From Tubiluchus corallicola (lineage: Eukaryota; Priapulida; Priapulimorpha; Priapulimorphida; Tubiluchidae): DNA of 64,000 nucleotides. Positions 1 to 25,700 of the stretch are shown piece by piece. Each line of letters begins with the position of its first letter. Within the stretch, counting starts at the first letter, position 1. A program made the translations under genes and the position numbers. The notes under the pieces are model-generated. The model was not told where the DNA came from. It made no database searches and worked only from the letters and a program-made list of their open reading frames with translations. The DNA lies in the NCBI GenBank assembly GCA_030141605.1, contig JAQGDQ010000093.1, positions 460,815 to 524,814 of the forward strand, in the 5' to 3' direction.

Positions 1-10932
<10,932 letters not shown>

Positions 10933-12096
10933 TTGCCGCTAAAAGTTATACTTCAGATGTATAGTTCGGAGATTTATACATGTAATGATGATTTCACAAC
11001 TCTTATTTAACTCTTTCATTACGAAAGACATGCTGCCTATGTGTTTCATGTAAAGGGCGGAAAGCAGTAGCCCGAGGTCAGCACTAAGCGCAGTTACCCA
11101 GGTCTGGTTATTTCACTGGCATGGCCAAGCAAAAACGTAGAAAAGTTTAACAGCTGTGGGATTGGGGTTGCTTCGCAACAAGTAACGCTAACCAGCCAAT
11201 CAGCGTTTGAAACCAGGTGCATTTCAGAATACTGTACTGTATGGTATGTCCCCATGCAAAATTGCTTATTGATAGTTGATGAAACGTACTGCATTTTTGT
11301 AAAATGATTGCATATTATGATTAGTATTGTGTCCTTTGTGAAAACTGATTTCCAAATATAAGTACATGCTTATTTATGAGGGTGTGCACGTGTGTGTGTG
11401 CATGAGTGCATGCATGTGTGCGCAGATGTGTGTGCATGTATCTAAATAAAACTAATATTCAATATTAGTGCTTAATAACAAATGGCTTTTTGTTTATTTA
11501 CAAGATTCTGTTTTAGTAACACACGAGAAGAAGTTATTGTCAAATGTACAAAACCCAATGTGGTCCAGTTAAAAAGCAACTACGTAATGAAAGGGTTAAA
11601 GAAGGCCAAGTGGCTATATATATTGCTTCTTTGCATGTGTAAAATATTCTCATAAGTTCTTGTATTTCGCTTAACTTATAGTGATAGTGATTGTTCGTTT
11701 GCTTGGAAATATAAATAAAGTGGAGTTGAGTTGTTAGTAAATGTGGGATTTAGTTGCTTATGCCTCCACCAGGTGAAAAAAAGAACAACTAGATTCTGTT
11801 AAAAAAGTGATCAAGACAATTATTATTTTTTGTTTAATGCAGTATTGATTATTAGTGCTCAAACATAGTTTATTTTTAGAGCTTTTGTAAGTTTATTATG
11901 TAAATAATGGTCTATTGTGCTAAGTATTTGTAAATAACAGAATAAATATATAAATTAATGCTTAGCACAGACCCTGACAATACTGGTCGTTGTTGTTTTT
12001 GCACTAGCGTTATAGTTCTGAATATATATTATTTTCCGTTAAATGTAAAAACAGATTTTTGCACAAAGTGCTTGCGCTTTCTTATATCAAGTTGTA
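10933..12096 (+). other. PFKFB 3' UTR and downstream spacer
   Basis: Sequence after the PFKFB stop shows no further coding exon. A TG-rich microsatellite with TGTGTG/GCATG runs lies at about 11380-11431. Candidate poly(A) signals AATAAA occur at 11445-11450 and 11714-11719. The true transcript end cannot be chosen from sequence alone. Confidence 0.5.
11445..11450 (+). terminator. Candidate PFKFB polyadenylation signal
   Basis: Canonical AATAAA about 510 bases after the PFKFB stop, just after a TG-rich stretch. A second AATAAA at 11714-11719 is an alternative. Confidence 0.4.
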
Positions 12097-12638
12097 CAGT
12101 AAATTACCCATAACTCAAATTCAACTTTGAGCTAGGCGATGTTGACCATTTTCCAGCGTAGAAACTTTAAACCCCTCCTCCAGACAGAAGCTATATAGAA
12201 GGCAGTAAGTTAACCTTTCTATACATAAATGACGACATTTGATGACAATTACATAAAGAATAACAATTTATGTAGTGAAGCAATTTTTTGTGTTACAAAA
12301 GGACATGTACACAACACTGTTAAACAGTATGACAGTGGGGCTACCAATGTCTTCGTACTGCAGTTCAGTTTGTGCAGAGAAAATAATCTGGGGGGGGGGG
12401 TGACTTGTAAGTCATCAGTTTTTTTCGGAAGACTATTGTTTTTTGAGTTGTACGAAGCTTTATTTTTCTGGAGTAAAAATTACTTTTTTGAGTTAGGCAG
12501 AGTAAGTACATGTATTTTGATTAAATGGATAATAATTTTTTACTTGAGTTAAGCGAAATTTGGGAAAAAACGAAAGATTTCATCCGTTCTCCTAAAATTC
12601 TTCGAGTTATGCGATTTTGAGTTACGAGTAGTTTACTG
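12097..12638. mobile_element. Tigger/pogo-like MITE with TA duplication, downstream of PFKFB
   Basis: Starts CAGTAAATTACCCATAACTC and ends with its diverged inverted copy, GAGTTACGAGTAGTTTACTG. TA dinucleotides flank both sides (12095-12096 and 12639-12640). It has a short poly-G run near 12391-12400. The open frame at 12229-12552 is an accident of this repeat. Confidence 0.75.
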
Positions 12639-12821
12639 TAGAAATATAACAGAATACGAGTGTTTAAATATCATATATATTTTGCACCAGTGTCTGTGGT
12701 TTGGCAGTTTGTGTTTTAAAGTGAAATTGCGTGATGAAATATTGAAAATTGTGTGATATTTAAGTGGCGCAAACTGCATGTGCTATATGGTGTTAATATT
12801 TGCTCACTGTGCTGTTAAAAT

Positions 12822-13209
12822 CAGTGGCGGCTCTTGTACTGTGGAACTGCAGCATCCCCTACTTTCACTCAATATTATGGAACCAGAGCACATGGAGGTA
12901 GTATTTCTTGCGGCCATGCGCAGATGTCTGAGCCTAGGTAGGGAAAGTACTGTCACTCACACAGTTTGTTGTCGGTTCTCGCGTGTTTACCGTAAATGGA
13001 TCAAGTTTGAACTGCGACAATTTTGGCTATTAGTAAGCAAAAAATATTTTTGGTTGGGATTTTATCAAGTTTTTGTAATAAACTGTCTTGTTTGTTTAAA
13101 ATTACAACATTAAATTACATACGTTTGTTTCGTTTTACACAGTATTAAAACAATGGCTGAAGATTTTCTGAAGCAGCACCCCCATAATTTTAGCTACGAG
13201 CCGCCACTG
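12822..13209. mobile_element. Nonautonomous hAT element, family A copy 2
   Basis: Same termini as the copy at 5059 (CAGTGGCGGCTCTTGT and CTACGAGCCGCCACTG). The 8-bp flanks are GTTAAAAT and GTTGAAAT (7 of 8). Shorter than copy 1 because of an internal deletion. The open frame at 12778-13113 lies mostly inside it and is not a host gene. Confidence 0.85.
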
Positions 13210-16200
13210 GTTGAAATCCTTAATTGAACTTGGACAGGGTGAATCATGACAATGAAATTGAAGATGTTCACAATAAAGGAAAAGTCACATTTTTGAGTGC
13301 AGTTTGAATGCACTTCAAAGTGTAAGAAAACTATAAACTTTGTAACTACTTGTATCGTCTGTTTTTGTGGGAAATCTACGATAAGCCTGTAAAAAAGTTT
13401 ATTTTGTGACTAAACTATAAAAATCATGTAATTTACTAAATTTAGCGAAATCGTTTATATGAAAAATAAAAAATAGCTTTACAGATAAATTTTTGCATTT
13501 GTTGTGTTCACTTTCGTCTTATTTAGAAGTGAGGAAACAGCTAACGAGTTAAAATCGTACGACAATCGTAAACAAAAATGTACACACAATGTTGACTGAT
13601 TTATAATGTAAATATATATTAACGAGAAATAAATTTGTACAAATAAAGAATTTTTAAATGAAATTTACACAATATATATTGACAAGTGATAACAATTTGA
13701 ATCATGGGACAGATTTTCTTAAAGCAAACTAGTATATTATAATTCAGCAGAATTAATTAGTTACTAAATAAACTTGCAAGTCTTTGCAGTAAATCAATTA
13801 CAGAAAATGTGATTAATCATAGTAATATATCAGTATATTTCATTTACATGTACTGCACACAATTTTCAGTGAATCCCATGGTTTGGGGTCACCAAAGGTC
13901 AAGGTCAGAGATCTTAAAACAATGACTATAATTTCACACTCACTAAATTGAAAAATAATTGATTTTCGATGAATTTATTAATGTAAATATGCAATAAATG
14001 TTAGGTTATATTTAACGCAACATATGGCACCATATGTCTATTTATTTGGTAGCTCTATCATCATACAGCAACCATTATATAACTGCCTTACAACTATTGC
14101 AGACCACATAAAGTGAGATGAACTGCACTGAGAATGAACTAAATAATTATCTAACTACAGTGAGTCTAACTTCTCAACTAAAAATATTATAACTAGATAG
14201 AATACAAATAAATATACAGGTCTATCTATAAGCTCATTTTGGTAAAAGTATAAAACATTATATAATTAGATTTTTTTAGTACCAGTATAACTGTCTAAGA
14301 TACTATACAAACAAGAAAGTAACATTTCGGGCATCTAAATTCAGACCAGGCCGAATAATTATTACAAGGAGAGAAGCCATTTTTACAGTTTTTCAGTAAA
14401 ATTCACTCATAGGTGGCACGATTATGCATAACTGCACTTAATTGCAGTCTGCTGTCATCTTTTTGCAAGGAAATACATTACTATAAGTTTTTTTGCAAGC
14501 GAAAGTAACCTCATCTGTTTTCATGCAAAGGTACAAAAGAGGGTACAAGAGTGTAAAATATGACATTCTGTGTCACACAGAGAAAAGGCATAAGGAGTAA
14601 GCCATAAGGTGTCTTCCATCTTTCAAAAGGCATATATCATAATCCGAGGCATGCTGCTTACTCTGTGTAAATAGTAAGGTGTTTTGGCATAATCCGTTTC
14701 GGCGATGCACTAATCTAACTGCAGTATTAGTGAAATGTGGTGCCTAAAATTGCTTTTTAATGTTTATAAGATGATTCTGTTATGAATTCTTATAATACAA
14801 ACAAATTATAAACTATAAAAACTGCAAACCTGCTAACTGCCACATTAGAGATGACAACACCTTATGGCTAATGAAATTAAAGGCCAAATTCATTTCGCAA
14901 TACGGTACCTTAGGAACCACTCAAAACGGCTTGCGAGGAGCCTGCATCTACTGGTTAGCATATGTTCATTTTTCATGGGGTGGGCTTTTTCTCTTCAAAG
15001 CTTACATCTTACAGATTATGATCAGCTCTATCGTTTAAATTTTACAAACAATTATCTGTTTGCACGTGTAAGTTTTAGTTTTGAGACAAACACTACATTC
15101 TTTCCGTGTAAACAAAACACAAGACAGTCCAGATGTTAGGAAATTTCAAATCACATCTAAATTCATTGAATGCCTCGCTGTTTCGAACATCAGGTAACAT
15201 TCGGAGGTTCTAGAGAGCTGTCAAGTTCAGTGCAAGATTTACTGCACGTATTTGTGAGTTTACATCTCTACTTTGCCCTCGGGTACAGATACCAGTTCTA
15301 AGTTAATTACTTTTTACATTTTATCCAGGCCTCTGTCAGTAGCAACGTATCTTACAAAGAACATTGGAAGGGAAATCGTTGAAATGTGAACATAGTGAGA
15401 ATACATGTAGACTTGTCCATTATATTATGTACTAAACTAAACAGTGTACACTTTAACTGTATGTTTTGCTATAAAGCTTTAAAAACTATTGTAAATATTT
15501 TAAAAATTTTTAGCTTGTTTACAGCGGGCCTATCAGTGATGTTTTTCTGCTAAAGTCAATGTGTTTAGCAATATTTACTATTATTTGTTGTATGCAGTAT
15601 TGCTGCTAAATTTAACAGTGTCTGTCACATGCATGAATGGAATTCTGGCTGATGCATTAATCATTCATTGAAATAATAACATGTTTTATCAAACTGAACG
15701 CATAATTGACAAAGTATTTGATCTCTTGTATTCAAGGTAAGAAATGGAAAACGTTCATTATCTGTCGAAATCATGAAATGTCCGTTAAATCCTCCGAAAG
15801 CATACTACTGGACATGCTCAATGTGGGAAATCTTTTGTACTTTGCACTAGCTGTCCGTCACTGTGAAATATTCACAGAAGTGATACAATGTCAAGAGTGA
15901 AATGCCAATCACTACAGGCCAGACATAATGGACTCCCTAATATACAGCATAAAACATATTAATATTACATAAGAGGCAAAACTCTCTAAATAAACTAATT
16001 TAATAAAATTAATTTACAGACACAAACACTTTTTTCTGAACACCTCTTATTTCCTCGCCATAACGCACTAACCAAACTAAATAACAAGCCAATTCTACAA
16101 TATAATCTATAAAATCCTTCACTACTGTTTCTTATAATCTGTTAACTCCAACATCATTCTATAAACTCTAGTCACGCTAACAATTCTCACGAATCTTCCT

Positions 16201-16479
16201 TGTCTATTCTGCAATGGATAATATTTACAAACATTTCCACAGCACCGATATTTAGGAATTTTGTAGCTTCAAAAGCGCGATATCGAAAAGCCCTAATCGC
16301 ACAGCGCGACACATCAGCGGTATCGTTCTTTTTTTTTAAAAAAATACTCTCACAAGTACAGAAAAATCATATATATTAAAGACATTAAAGATTGCATCCA
16401 GTGCCATAGAATCTCTTTGCCAATTTTCAAAGCAATATATTACACATAACATGGCCTCTTAAGCAATTAAAAGGTAATT
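13210..16479. other. Convergent spacer between PFKFB and RSBN1; probably includes RSBN1 3' UTR
   Basis: AT-rich sequence with no convincing exon, transposon termini or RNA gene. It lies 3' of both PFKFB (+) and RSBN1 (-). On the minus strand AATAAA appears at 14041-14046 and 13974-13979, so a long RSBN1 3' UTR of over 2 kb is possible, but a closer weak signal may be used. Open frames of 60-90 codons here look random. Confidence 0.45.
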
Positions 16480-16740
16480 TCAATCATCCGGTACCATACG
16501 AGCAGTAGCCTCACCAGATGGTTCGCCAGGCTCGGTTACCTCCGGTTTCTCGTTCGGATAATACTGCTTTAATCGTATGTGCCAGGCAATGCTAGTGACG
16601 GCACTTATCGTGCGGAATTGATGTATGATGTTACGCGGAATGAAATAGATGCAATTGTCATGGAGCTTCACTCGGGCATAGCGGATCCCGTTCTCCCGCC
16701 GGAGTTGGTTCAGCTTTGCATCTTCCACCCATTGAATGCA
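16480..16740 (-). CDS. RSBN1: RSBN1 exon 8 (C-terminus with last metal-binding His)
   Basis: Acceptor TTTTTGCAG precedes TGCATTCAATGG. The 87 codons begin [17 protein letters not shown] and contain [18 protein letters not shown] then IIHQF, whose His is the likely third iron ligand of the JmjC-type fold. The end ARMVPDD is followed by a stop. This is among the best conserved parts of vertebrate RSBN1, which makes the family call firm. Confidence 0.93.
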   Translation of the reverse strand, partial: CIQWVEDAKLNQLRRENGIRYARVKLHDNCIYFIPRNIIHQFRTISAVTSIAWHIRLKQYYPNEKPEVTEPGEPSGEATARMVPDD

Positions 16741-19700
16741 CTGCAAAAATATTCAAAACTTTTACTATTCAGACACAAGATGGGGAAGCAGAACATATTG
16801 AAATTTGAGCTGTAGAAAAACTGGTTTCCAGATTTAACGTTTAACAATGTTTCGTGTGAATTACGGTGAACGGTCAGACACACATTCAACTCTAGTGAGT
16901 GATCTCCAAACTGAAGTTGTTTGCAAGGAGGTGGCACACGTGTAACTGTAATCAAATGAATTCTGTCAAACAAATGAGAGTTATAGTAACAATGGAGCTG
17001 ATGCCAGAGTTGTTCGTTTTGGTTAAACAAAATGGGAAATTACACTCTGTGATTATTTTTGAGGCCATGTTAACAGGAAAGTTTACACAACAAAACCAAA
17101 TCCATTTAAGAATAACAGACAATAATAATTAGAAATAACTAGGATTAGACGTTTAACTTCAGATGCTTTTTACCACCAGGCCATAGATGATTTATTTACA
17201 AATCTCTGCACATTTTCTCAGCTTTTAACATTAATGTTGTAACAAATGAACTTGTACGTTTGTTCCTGCACGGGAACCATACCTTAGATAATTCTGTGAA
17301 CATTCAAATTTTTGTTTTAGTGCAGTCTTTTATTTCAAACACAAAGCGCTTTAAATAGTATTAGCTTTGTTACTCTTGTTACCTAGTAATGTTCATGTTT
17401 ATTGCAACATTTCTTACACATAGTGGGCATCATTGTTCAGCCTCTGTCTAGCATTTTGCTCCCACTAAGGGAGAACATAGATCAGTTGTAAAACTGTCTA
17501 TTTCAAACCTAGTCATATGTTACATCTTCAATAAACTTTATGTTTAAACCAACTTCAAACGCTGGCGTTAGAACAAGATGTTGGTTTTGAAAAAATGGTA
17601 CACATTTAGAACTTTACACCAATTCAGTAGTTCTTTGAGATTTCGATCTAATTTCAATGAAAGAATTTTGAAAAGCTTTGGTTTATCTGTATCTATTTTC
17701 AAACGTTCTGTTTTGTTTGTTTAAAAAATTGTAAAGTGTAGAGCGACATTTGAGATACCCTGTATATTGTAACGCTGACAATGCTCTATTGTTGTTATCA
17801 ATTCCTGTTAGAAGAGATTCACAATTATACAGTAACGCATTCATCTATATGCACCAGTGAACTCCCTATAACTGTTTGTGCTGTGTTAGGATCAAACTCT
17901 AAACATGGTACCCTCTCACGCCCACAGATATTCCTCTCCACACTGCTACATGTATTCATGAAGTTAAGACTTAATGGGGAGATTATTTTTGGGAACTTAC
18001 CTGCGATACAGGAGGTTCGTGTAAATCAAGCTGAAGTTTCTCTGTTACCTCGTCAAAATCGGCTGCATGAAAACATATCACATCCTTCGCTGCTCTATTG
18101 CAAGTATACCTGGAAATTTCAAGCACAACTTCAACTCACTTCTGACACACAGTTTTTTAATTGGCCGACCAGTGGCCCCGAATTGAGCGAGTGACTTTTA
18201 CATAAAGGCACTACTTCAACTCACTTCTGACAAACAGTCTTTTAATTGGCCGACCAGTGGTCCCGAATTGAGCGAGTGACTTTTACATAAAGGCACTACT
18301 TCAACTCACTTCTGACAAACAGTCTTTTAATTGGCCGACCAGTGGCCCCGAACTGAGCGAGTGATTATTACCTAAGTGCATTACTTTTGGCCACATGAGA
18401 TGTGAATAAACAGGGTTGCACAAATCCCTCAGTCTTAGGAACTAGTTCCACTCCCAGCTCCTAGTTCTCTGGCAAAAAAGGAACTAATTCCATTTTGCTA
18501 AGACAGAAGAAACCAATCCATACTCCTAGTTCTTCCCCCTTTTTAAAACGAAGCAAGTTCCAAGTTCTATTTTGTTAAGGTGAACTAAATGCAAGTTCAA
18601 AGTACAGACGAACCTCGTTATACCCCCCCCCCCCCCCCCCCCGCTATAATGCCAGCCAAGATAAAGTAAATGAATTGCTGCTGAAAAACAGCAGATGTGT
18701 TATAAAAACAATGACTTCTGAACAGAAAAACAATTATGGTGTTTAAATTAAGATTTACATCTTGTTGCAAGTGACTGTATCAAAGCGAATATTGAAGTTT
18801 TGAGCAAGGAACATACATTTTAAGAATACAAGAGTTGCGTAGCTATGCTTCAGTACTGAATTAACTGATGTGAATTTAATAGCTGTAAAAGCTGTTTGCC
18901 CCAAGGTCAAATTATATGCTGCAGCTATTTATAGTCTTACTTATCTAGTAATGTTATGTTGGGAGCATGTGGGTGGGCTGCCTGGTTGCATATTTCTCTT
19001 AACAAGAGACAGTAGTACTTCACAAGATCGCTACTCCACATTGCGTTACCTAAAAGTTAGGCAGCGCGCTGCCATAGAACTACACCTGCATTAGTTTTAT
19101 TAATGCAACAAAAATGTACAGTATAACACATGTATTGTTGTAGATATATTAATATTATATTATTTATGACGTATCAAAATTAACTAGGAAACGAAATAGA
19201 GGTTACAGACTGGAGTGGCTTTGATATTTAATGAACCTCGCCTTACCACCAACCCCGCTATAGTGCCATATTTAGTGGTGTCCCAGATCTGGCATTATAA
19301 TGAGATTTGACTGCACCAGAGAGAACTGGTTCAAGCAAATGTGCAGGAAACACGAGAAACTTCCAGTGTAAACTGTGCTTAAATGTGAATTTTCACAATC
19401 GAAACTTACGGTTGATTGCAGTGCACTGCTTTGAGCAGACCCACAGCCGCAGTGGTCAAGCGGTCGAATCCGGCCCCAACGTGATCAGCGTGGAACGGGG
19501 TGCGGTCCTCGATAAGCTGCTCCCGTGGTTCGCTCACCCTTGTCATCAGCGCCAGATTTCGTAACTCGCTCATTCTAAGTAAAGAGTTAATATGCTTAGC
19601 ATTTATCAACAGCTTCATCTAGTGTTTTTATAAAGCCTGTAAACATTAACTCAGGTGTAAAGCGATATGTATCGTACCATAAGGTTAGTATCACTCTGAA

Positions 19701-22700
19701 ATGTATTGTATTGTGACCTAGGCATATCGTTACAGCTCTAGAATTTACCTGTAAAGAATGCAAGTTCATGCAACTGCAGTAGACATGATTTATTGATCAA
19801 TATTCACCTCCTGTATGCAGTAAATGACCAAATATTTTTAGTAAAAAGTAGGACAGCTGAATTCGGAAAAATGCACTTTAATGTACAATTTTAGATGAAT
19901 CTGAAACTTTATACCAAGTATGTCAGTCAACACCAGGGTTCTCACAGAATTTTAAAGTAAATTTCTCCGACTTTTCCCTGGCCAAATATTGATTTTCTAT
20001 GACCAAAATAAGCAGAAATTGTATTATCAGTATACATATTCAATATATATATATATATATATTCAATTTTGTATATGGACATTCATACACATACTGATAT
20101 ATAATGCATCGGCACGGTTGCAGTAGTGCTAACGAAATTACACTAACCACATTAAATAAACTTTCTTAATCCCACCCTTTATTTTTGGAACAGAAATCGA
20201 AACTGGGAGCCTGTCACAGCAAAATTTTATTTGAACACGAATCGTTGAAAAATACCAGTTCGCTGTGATTATTTTTGCAACCCTTTTCAATTTCCCTTAC
20301 TTTTTGCTCCATTTTCATCATTTTCCCTGACTTTTTGCCAAATTATCTTTTTCCCTGACTTTTCCTTGACTTTCCAGGATAACTTGTATTTTCAAGAATT
20401 TTCCCTGAAAGTGGGTACCCTGCAACACACTCGACTAAACAAAATAACCCCTGGCAAGCTTAACCCTGTACATAAACAACTTGCTATCTACCTGCGTTTC
20501 TTGTGTGGAGATTTCTTCGTATCGATTGGTATCACTTGTTCACCGGGTCTGACCCATAATATGGGCCCATCGTTGCTCAGTTTCGGACTCTGTCCTTCCA
20601 AGATGGACATACGACCCCAAGGCATGACGGCCTTCAAGAACCGACATTCTTCCAGCATGGCCAGAAACTCCGGGTAATAACCGCCCACCTGTAAGCCAAA
20701 ATATTCATTAGGAAGTGAAGAGAACAGTTACGTACAATAGAAAATCTAATGAAATCAGCACAAATAGGAAAAAATATCTATAAACTTTCGCTGCCTATAA
20801 AACTTTGTTGTCAGTAGTTTCACACTTAACATTACATTAGAAATTTACAGGATGGCAATTGCCTAAAGAGAAAAAGTATGCAGTCCAATTTAACAGCTGC
20901 TACTACAAAGTGAGCTTTAGTGTCCCGACACTTTGTACAGTGTTTTGCACCTTTCGTTCCTTAGTTGTGACAACTAGATTTCAAATTTGGTGAACTCATC
21001 CTTTCTCTGTTTAGACTTCCTGTAAATTTTTGATGCAGTTCAATTTCTAAAATTTGAAAAGCTCGACGTACAGTTCGTAAAAATGATCCTCACCCACCTT
21101 GGTGCAAAAATTACCCGACTTAACTGAAAACCAACAATTATTTTCAAGTTCACGCAGGCTCATAAAAAATTTCTTTTTTCCAGAAGTTCAGCTGGTAACA
21201 AATGAGATTGTGTCTTATGCCATACAGAGCAGAATTCGTAACAAAAAACCATCTGTGGGCAGCAAACATTTAACATAATGCAGCACATTTAGAATGTACA
21301 GCATTTAGCTTACCTCCTCTTGAACAGTGCCGACGACACTCAGCTGACACAACGGTCCACAACGGAACGTCCCTGCAGCGTATGTCTGATGGACCATCTG
21401 TCTCCATTCCCACATGCTCATCGTGTGAATCTCTGGCGAGCCCAAAGACCCAATCTTGACTGACAGCTGAGGATACAGGAGTGCAAAATGTTCCACTAGA
21501 TCTGGCAGGTAGGCGGCAGCACCATGCACAATACCAAGGACATGATCAGCAGCGCCATCTGTCTCGTTCCAAACCACTTTGAAGTATTCGTCTACAAATT
21601 CTTCAAGTTCAGAATCGCCGAGAGAAGAAAGTTCGCTGAGGTAAGAATGCACTATAGTGGCGCCACCGTTGGGGTCAACCTCGATGTGCAGGAGGCGCTG
21701 ATATTTCAACTTTACAGCTTTCAGAAATAACCAGGGACTTGGAGTGAGAAATTGCTGAGCAATGCCCTCGTAGAGTATCCGGAAACTCGAATCTGTGAAG
21801 TTGCAAAAGCCATGAAGTTGAACGCCGTGAGAAATATCTAGTGCACCGGAACTATCCCGCTTCGTCTGAGTACCCCGATTGTACCGCTTGTACTTCTTCA
21901 TGTCGTGCTTCTGCGTAGCATGACCACCAGTTTCTGATTTGACCTGATTAGTTAATCTTGCTGAATGCTGAGTTGAAATATGGTTACAATCAACTTTTGA
22001 TTGTTTGACGGGCGGATGCAGAGAACGTTGAGCGACATCAGGCATTTTTCGCTTGTTCTGACTGGGTTCAATTTTTACTTGCACCACGTCGGAAAATGTT
22101 ACAGAGACATGCTTGTCACTAGATGACAGTTTTGAAGCTTGCTGTTTCCGTTCTGCCGATTCATCGTGATAAGTGATGCGAGAATCGTCAGTTTTCCTGT
22201 CAAAATCGGACCTTGGTCTTGATCCAGCAACTTTCAGAAAAATGTTGCTGCTCTTCTCAGTGCAGAGATCATTAGCCAATCGCTCTTCTGATTTTGAGGA
22301 ACTTCTTTCGGCAAGCTGGGCGTCCTTTTTCACACTGGACTTCTGGGGCGCCTCCCCTTGCGGTTCCTGTGCGGGTTGCTCCTGCTGCAATTTATCTCTT
22401 GCATCCTTATAATTCACATATTGCTTCTGCACTGATGGTTTTGCCAAAGCAACTTTCAAATCACGTTTTATCAAAGCCTTACTCTGCGCATCCAAAGATC
22501 TTCTGTGTTTTTTGCGATCTGCTGTATTATCAGATTCAGCTTCGCCTTGAGTTTTTACAGGAGTGGAATTTTGAGACCGTGATGGTCTCTTTTCCTTTGA
22601 CCGATGATGTTTAGAAGTATCTTTCTCTGGTGTACAAGATCTAGATCGATGTTTTTTGTTTGTGTGTGACGGCAAGTGCTGCTCTTTTTTGATCAGTGAA

Positions 22701-25700
22701 GTAGGACGCACCTTTTCCGTTGGCTGAGTCAAAGGCTTTTCCTTATTGCCTTTGTTTACAAATGCCGATTCTCGAACTTCATTTGTGATGAGCTTGTTTT
22801 CATGTAACAAGACCTCAGATGCGGCTAAAATGACTTGAGCATTCCCTGCGCCACTTTCTTCCGAAATTTTCCTAGGCACGGATTCAGAATTAACAGCGAC
22901 TTTTGGCTCCCTACAAGAAAGCTGTTTGACAGGGTGCAAACTTGACTCCCTTGCTCCTTCCTTTTCTACACTGGCAGGACCAGGATTTCCATGCACTTTT
23001 TTGCCAACTTTATCGTCCACTGACATGACATTACTTGCTGTAGATGGCATTGCTGGCTGGTGGTCAGGACTATGTAGATAATCATAGACTTCCAAAGTAC
23101 TTCCAGAACGAACTGGCATACGGATTTTTTTCACAGGTAAAACAGAAGTGGAACTTTCGGTGCTTTGCACGGAAGATTCTGAAATGTGACAGATGTTCCC
23201 TTGTGTTTCATTATTTATATCAACTGGCGGTGTTTGTTGTTCAGCAATTGGCAATTTGTCACCATGATTAGGTACTTCAATTTCTTTTTGGCTTTTTGCT
23301 GCTGGAAATAAACATGGATCTTGAACACTTGTTAAAGGAATATTAATTTCTTTTTTTATGACTGCTTGTGGTTTTATTGTTTGTGTAGTAGCAGAAACAC
23401 TAGTACTCCTGCTAAACGTCGAGATAACTGCTGCTTTAGGGACGGCAACTTGCAGACAAGGATAATCACTTTTAGATTTTGCATCAGGTACCTTAGACTT
23501 TAAATCTTCATTTACGTTGATGCCCATTTCCATTTTATATGCAAGAATTTCCTTTTGGCTATTTATGTTTGCTTTATCACTGTCTGTACTGCCAGGAACC
23601 GTTGCTGCTTTCTTAGTTGATGCCTGAGGTATATGTGGGTTTCCAACATTTGTGCATGTATTTGGCTTCAAGGTATTACTCTGTACATTAGAAACGGTTT
23701 CAACTGACTTTCCAAAATAATATTTCGTGCCTTCTTGTTTTCTGCATTCTAGTGCAGAATTCTGGCCCTCTGGTGCTAATAAAGGCTCGTCACTCAAGTC
23801 CACTACCTCAATATTAGTTGCATCACTTTTATTTTTATTAACCAACTCACACGGTTTTCGTAAAACACTTCGACTTGACTCTGTTGCAGGAGCAAGTTGG
23901 TCAGTTGGATCCTCCTCCTCCTCTTTATAGAACATGCCTACAATGTTCTCCAGATTTGTTTTATTCAGCGAAGAACCCATGGAGGGTAGAAATGATTGCC
24001 ACTGACCACTGCTCAGTGAATTAGGCAATTGAGTGTCCATCTGTATTGCAACTGGAGGTCCATCCTCACGTTCATCCTGTACAGGTGTGCTGCCCCCACT
24101 GGCCAATGTAGCATTTTCTGTGGCCGCTTCTTTAGGTAACACCGAATATATTACCTCAGATGGAACAGCACTAGCAGTACTGGGAATAGACAGGTCTACT
24201 GCAGCTAAATCTTGTGAAAGAATAGTGTTATGTCCACCTGTGCTTGCCTCTGAAATGCCCAAATCCGAATCTTTTTGTATTACCGGTTTGACAGTACTAG
24301 AACTGATGTTATTTGTTAACTTATTGGCATTATCGTGAACAGCATCCCGTAATTCAGGTTTAACATACACATCTGTTAGGGGTTCTTTTGACCTCTGGTC
24401 AGAAGGCATGGAAAGCAAAGTATTTTGTGAACCTTTATTAACTTTTTCATTAGCAGCAACTAGAGGGTAAGTGATGATGCTTCTATGTGCATCAATATTG
24501 TCGTGCAATTTCTGTCCCTGTACAGCTAACCTTTCTATGTCTTGTAATTTACGTCCATTTTCTAATGATGGAGTCACTTCGTGCAACTTCCTTTCTGTAT
24601 CATGTGCAAACAATGTGCTAATTTTACTAGAGTTATTAATATTTTCCAATACTGGAGTTACAAATGTGTCTTGTGTTCCAATGGCTGGTACATCACCACC
24701 ACCAATTTCTGTTAAACATTTCTTGCTGCTCTCCTGTATTGGGTCGACGTGAAGATTTTCTGCTAAATTTTGGTAACTCGAGAACCACTCACCGCTGTAA
24801 GGTTTGGTTAATACTGTCTGCCAATCTGATGTATCGTCACCAGATTCCAAAGTGACAAGGTGCCCGTGAGCCGCATCATTGTCGAAAGAAACCTTACTGA
24901 CAATTGTGGTGCTACTGGATTCAATAATTCCATCCCCAGGCTTGTGTAAACTATCATTGCTGGATTCAGTTCTGCCAAATGGACAGTGTGCTGTAGCAAT
25001 GCCAGAATCACCAGTTTTGGACACAGATTTGCAAGACATACGAGTAGCAAATTCTTTCTTTTTCGGAAAATGACTGACGGGTATTTTGTCAGCACATTCC
25101 ACCCATTTGTTTGAGGATTTACATGCCACAGTACTTATGTATTCAAGCATCTCAATAAGGCACTGTTGTGCAGCGTCATCGAACTCAGTCCTTTTCATCA
25201 ACAGTATCTCTGACGTATCTTCCGCGATGTGACCACGTGTCGAGTCAGCACCAAATGTACACATGTGTTCTTCAAGTGGCCCAAGTAGTTCTCCATTATC
25301 ACACTCAACCTTTTCAAGCGAGACCCTGCTCATTTGTTGACCACTAGATTCAGTCCTTTCCACTATGTGCTCATGAGATGTGACAACAGTGCCAGCAGGA
25401 TTAGTCTTCACAGCTATCACAGCGGAAGTTTGCATCATATCATTGCTTGGTGTAAAGTACTGTGCCTGCTGAGAGTTACTACTGACAAGTTCTGCGACTT
25501 GGTTACACAAATCAGCAACAAGTGACTGCAGTTCATCAACGAATGAATATTTATCACTTGAGGCAACAGCACTGGAAAGTTTTCCAACAATCACATTTGA
25601 GGTTCTGACAGCTTTCGCAGAACCAGCAGCTTCCAGACATTTATCTGCTGTTTCATCCTCTGCTGCCTGGCTACATTTGGTGCTCTGGAAATATTCCTTT

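Noticed and set aside
12778-13113. 111-codon plus-strand frame after PFKFB
   Set aside because: Lies mostly inside hAT family A copy 2.
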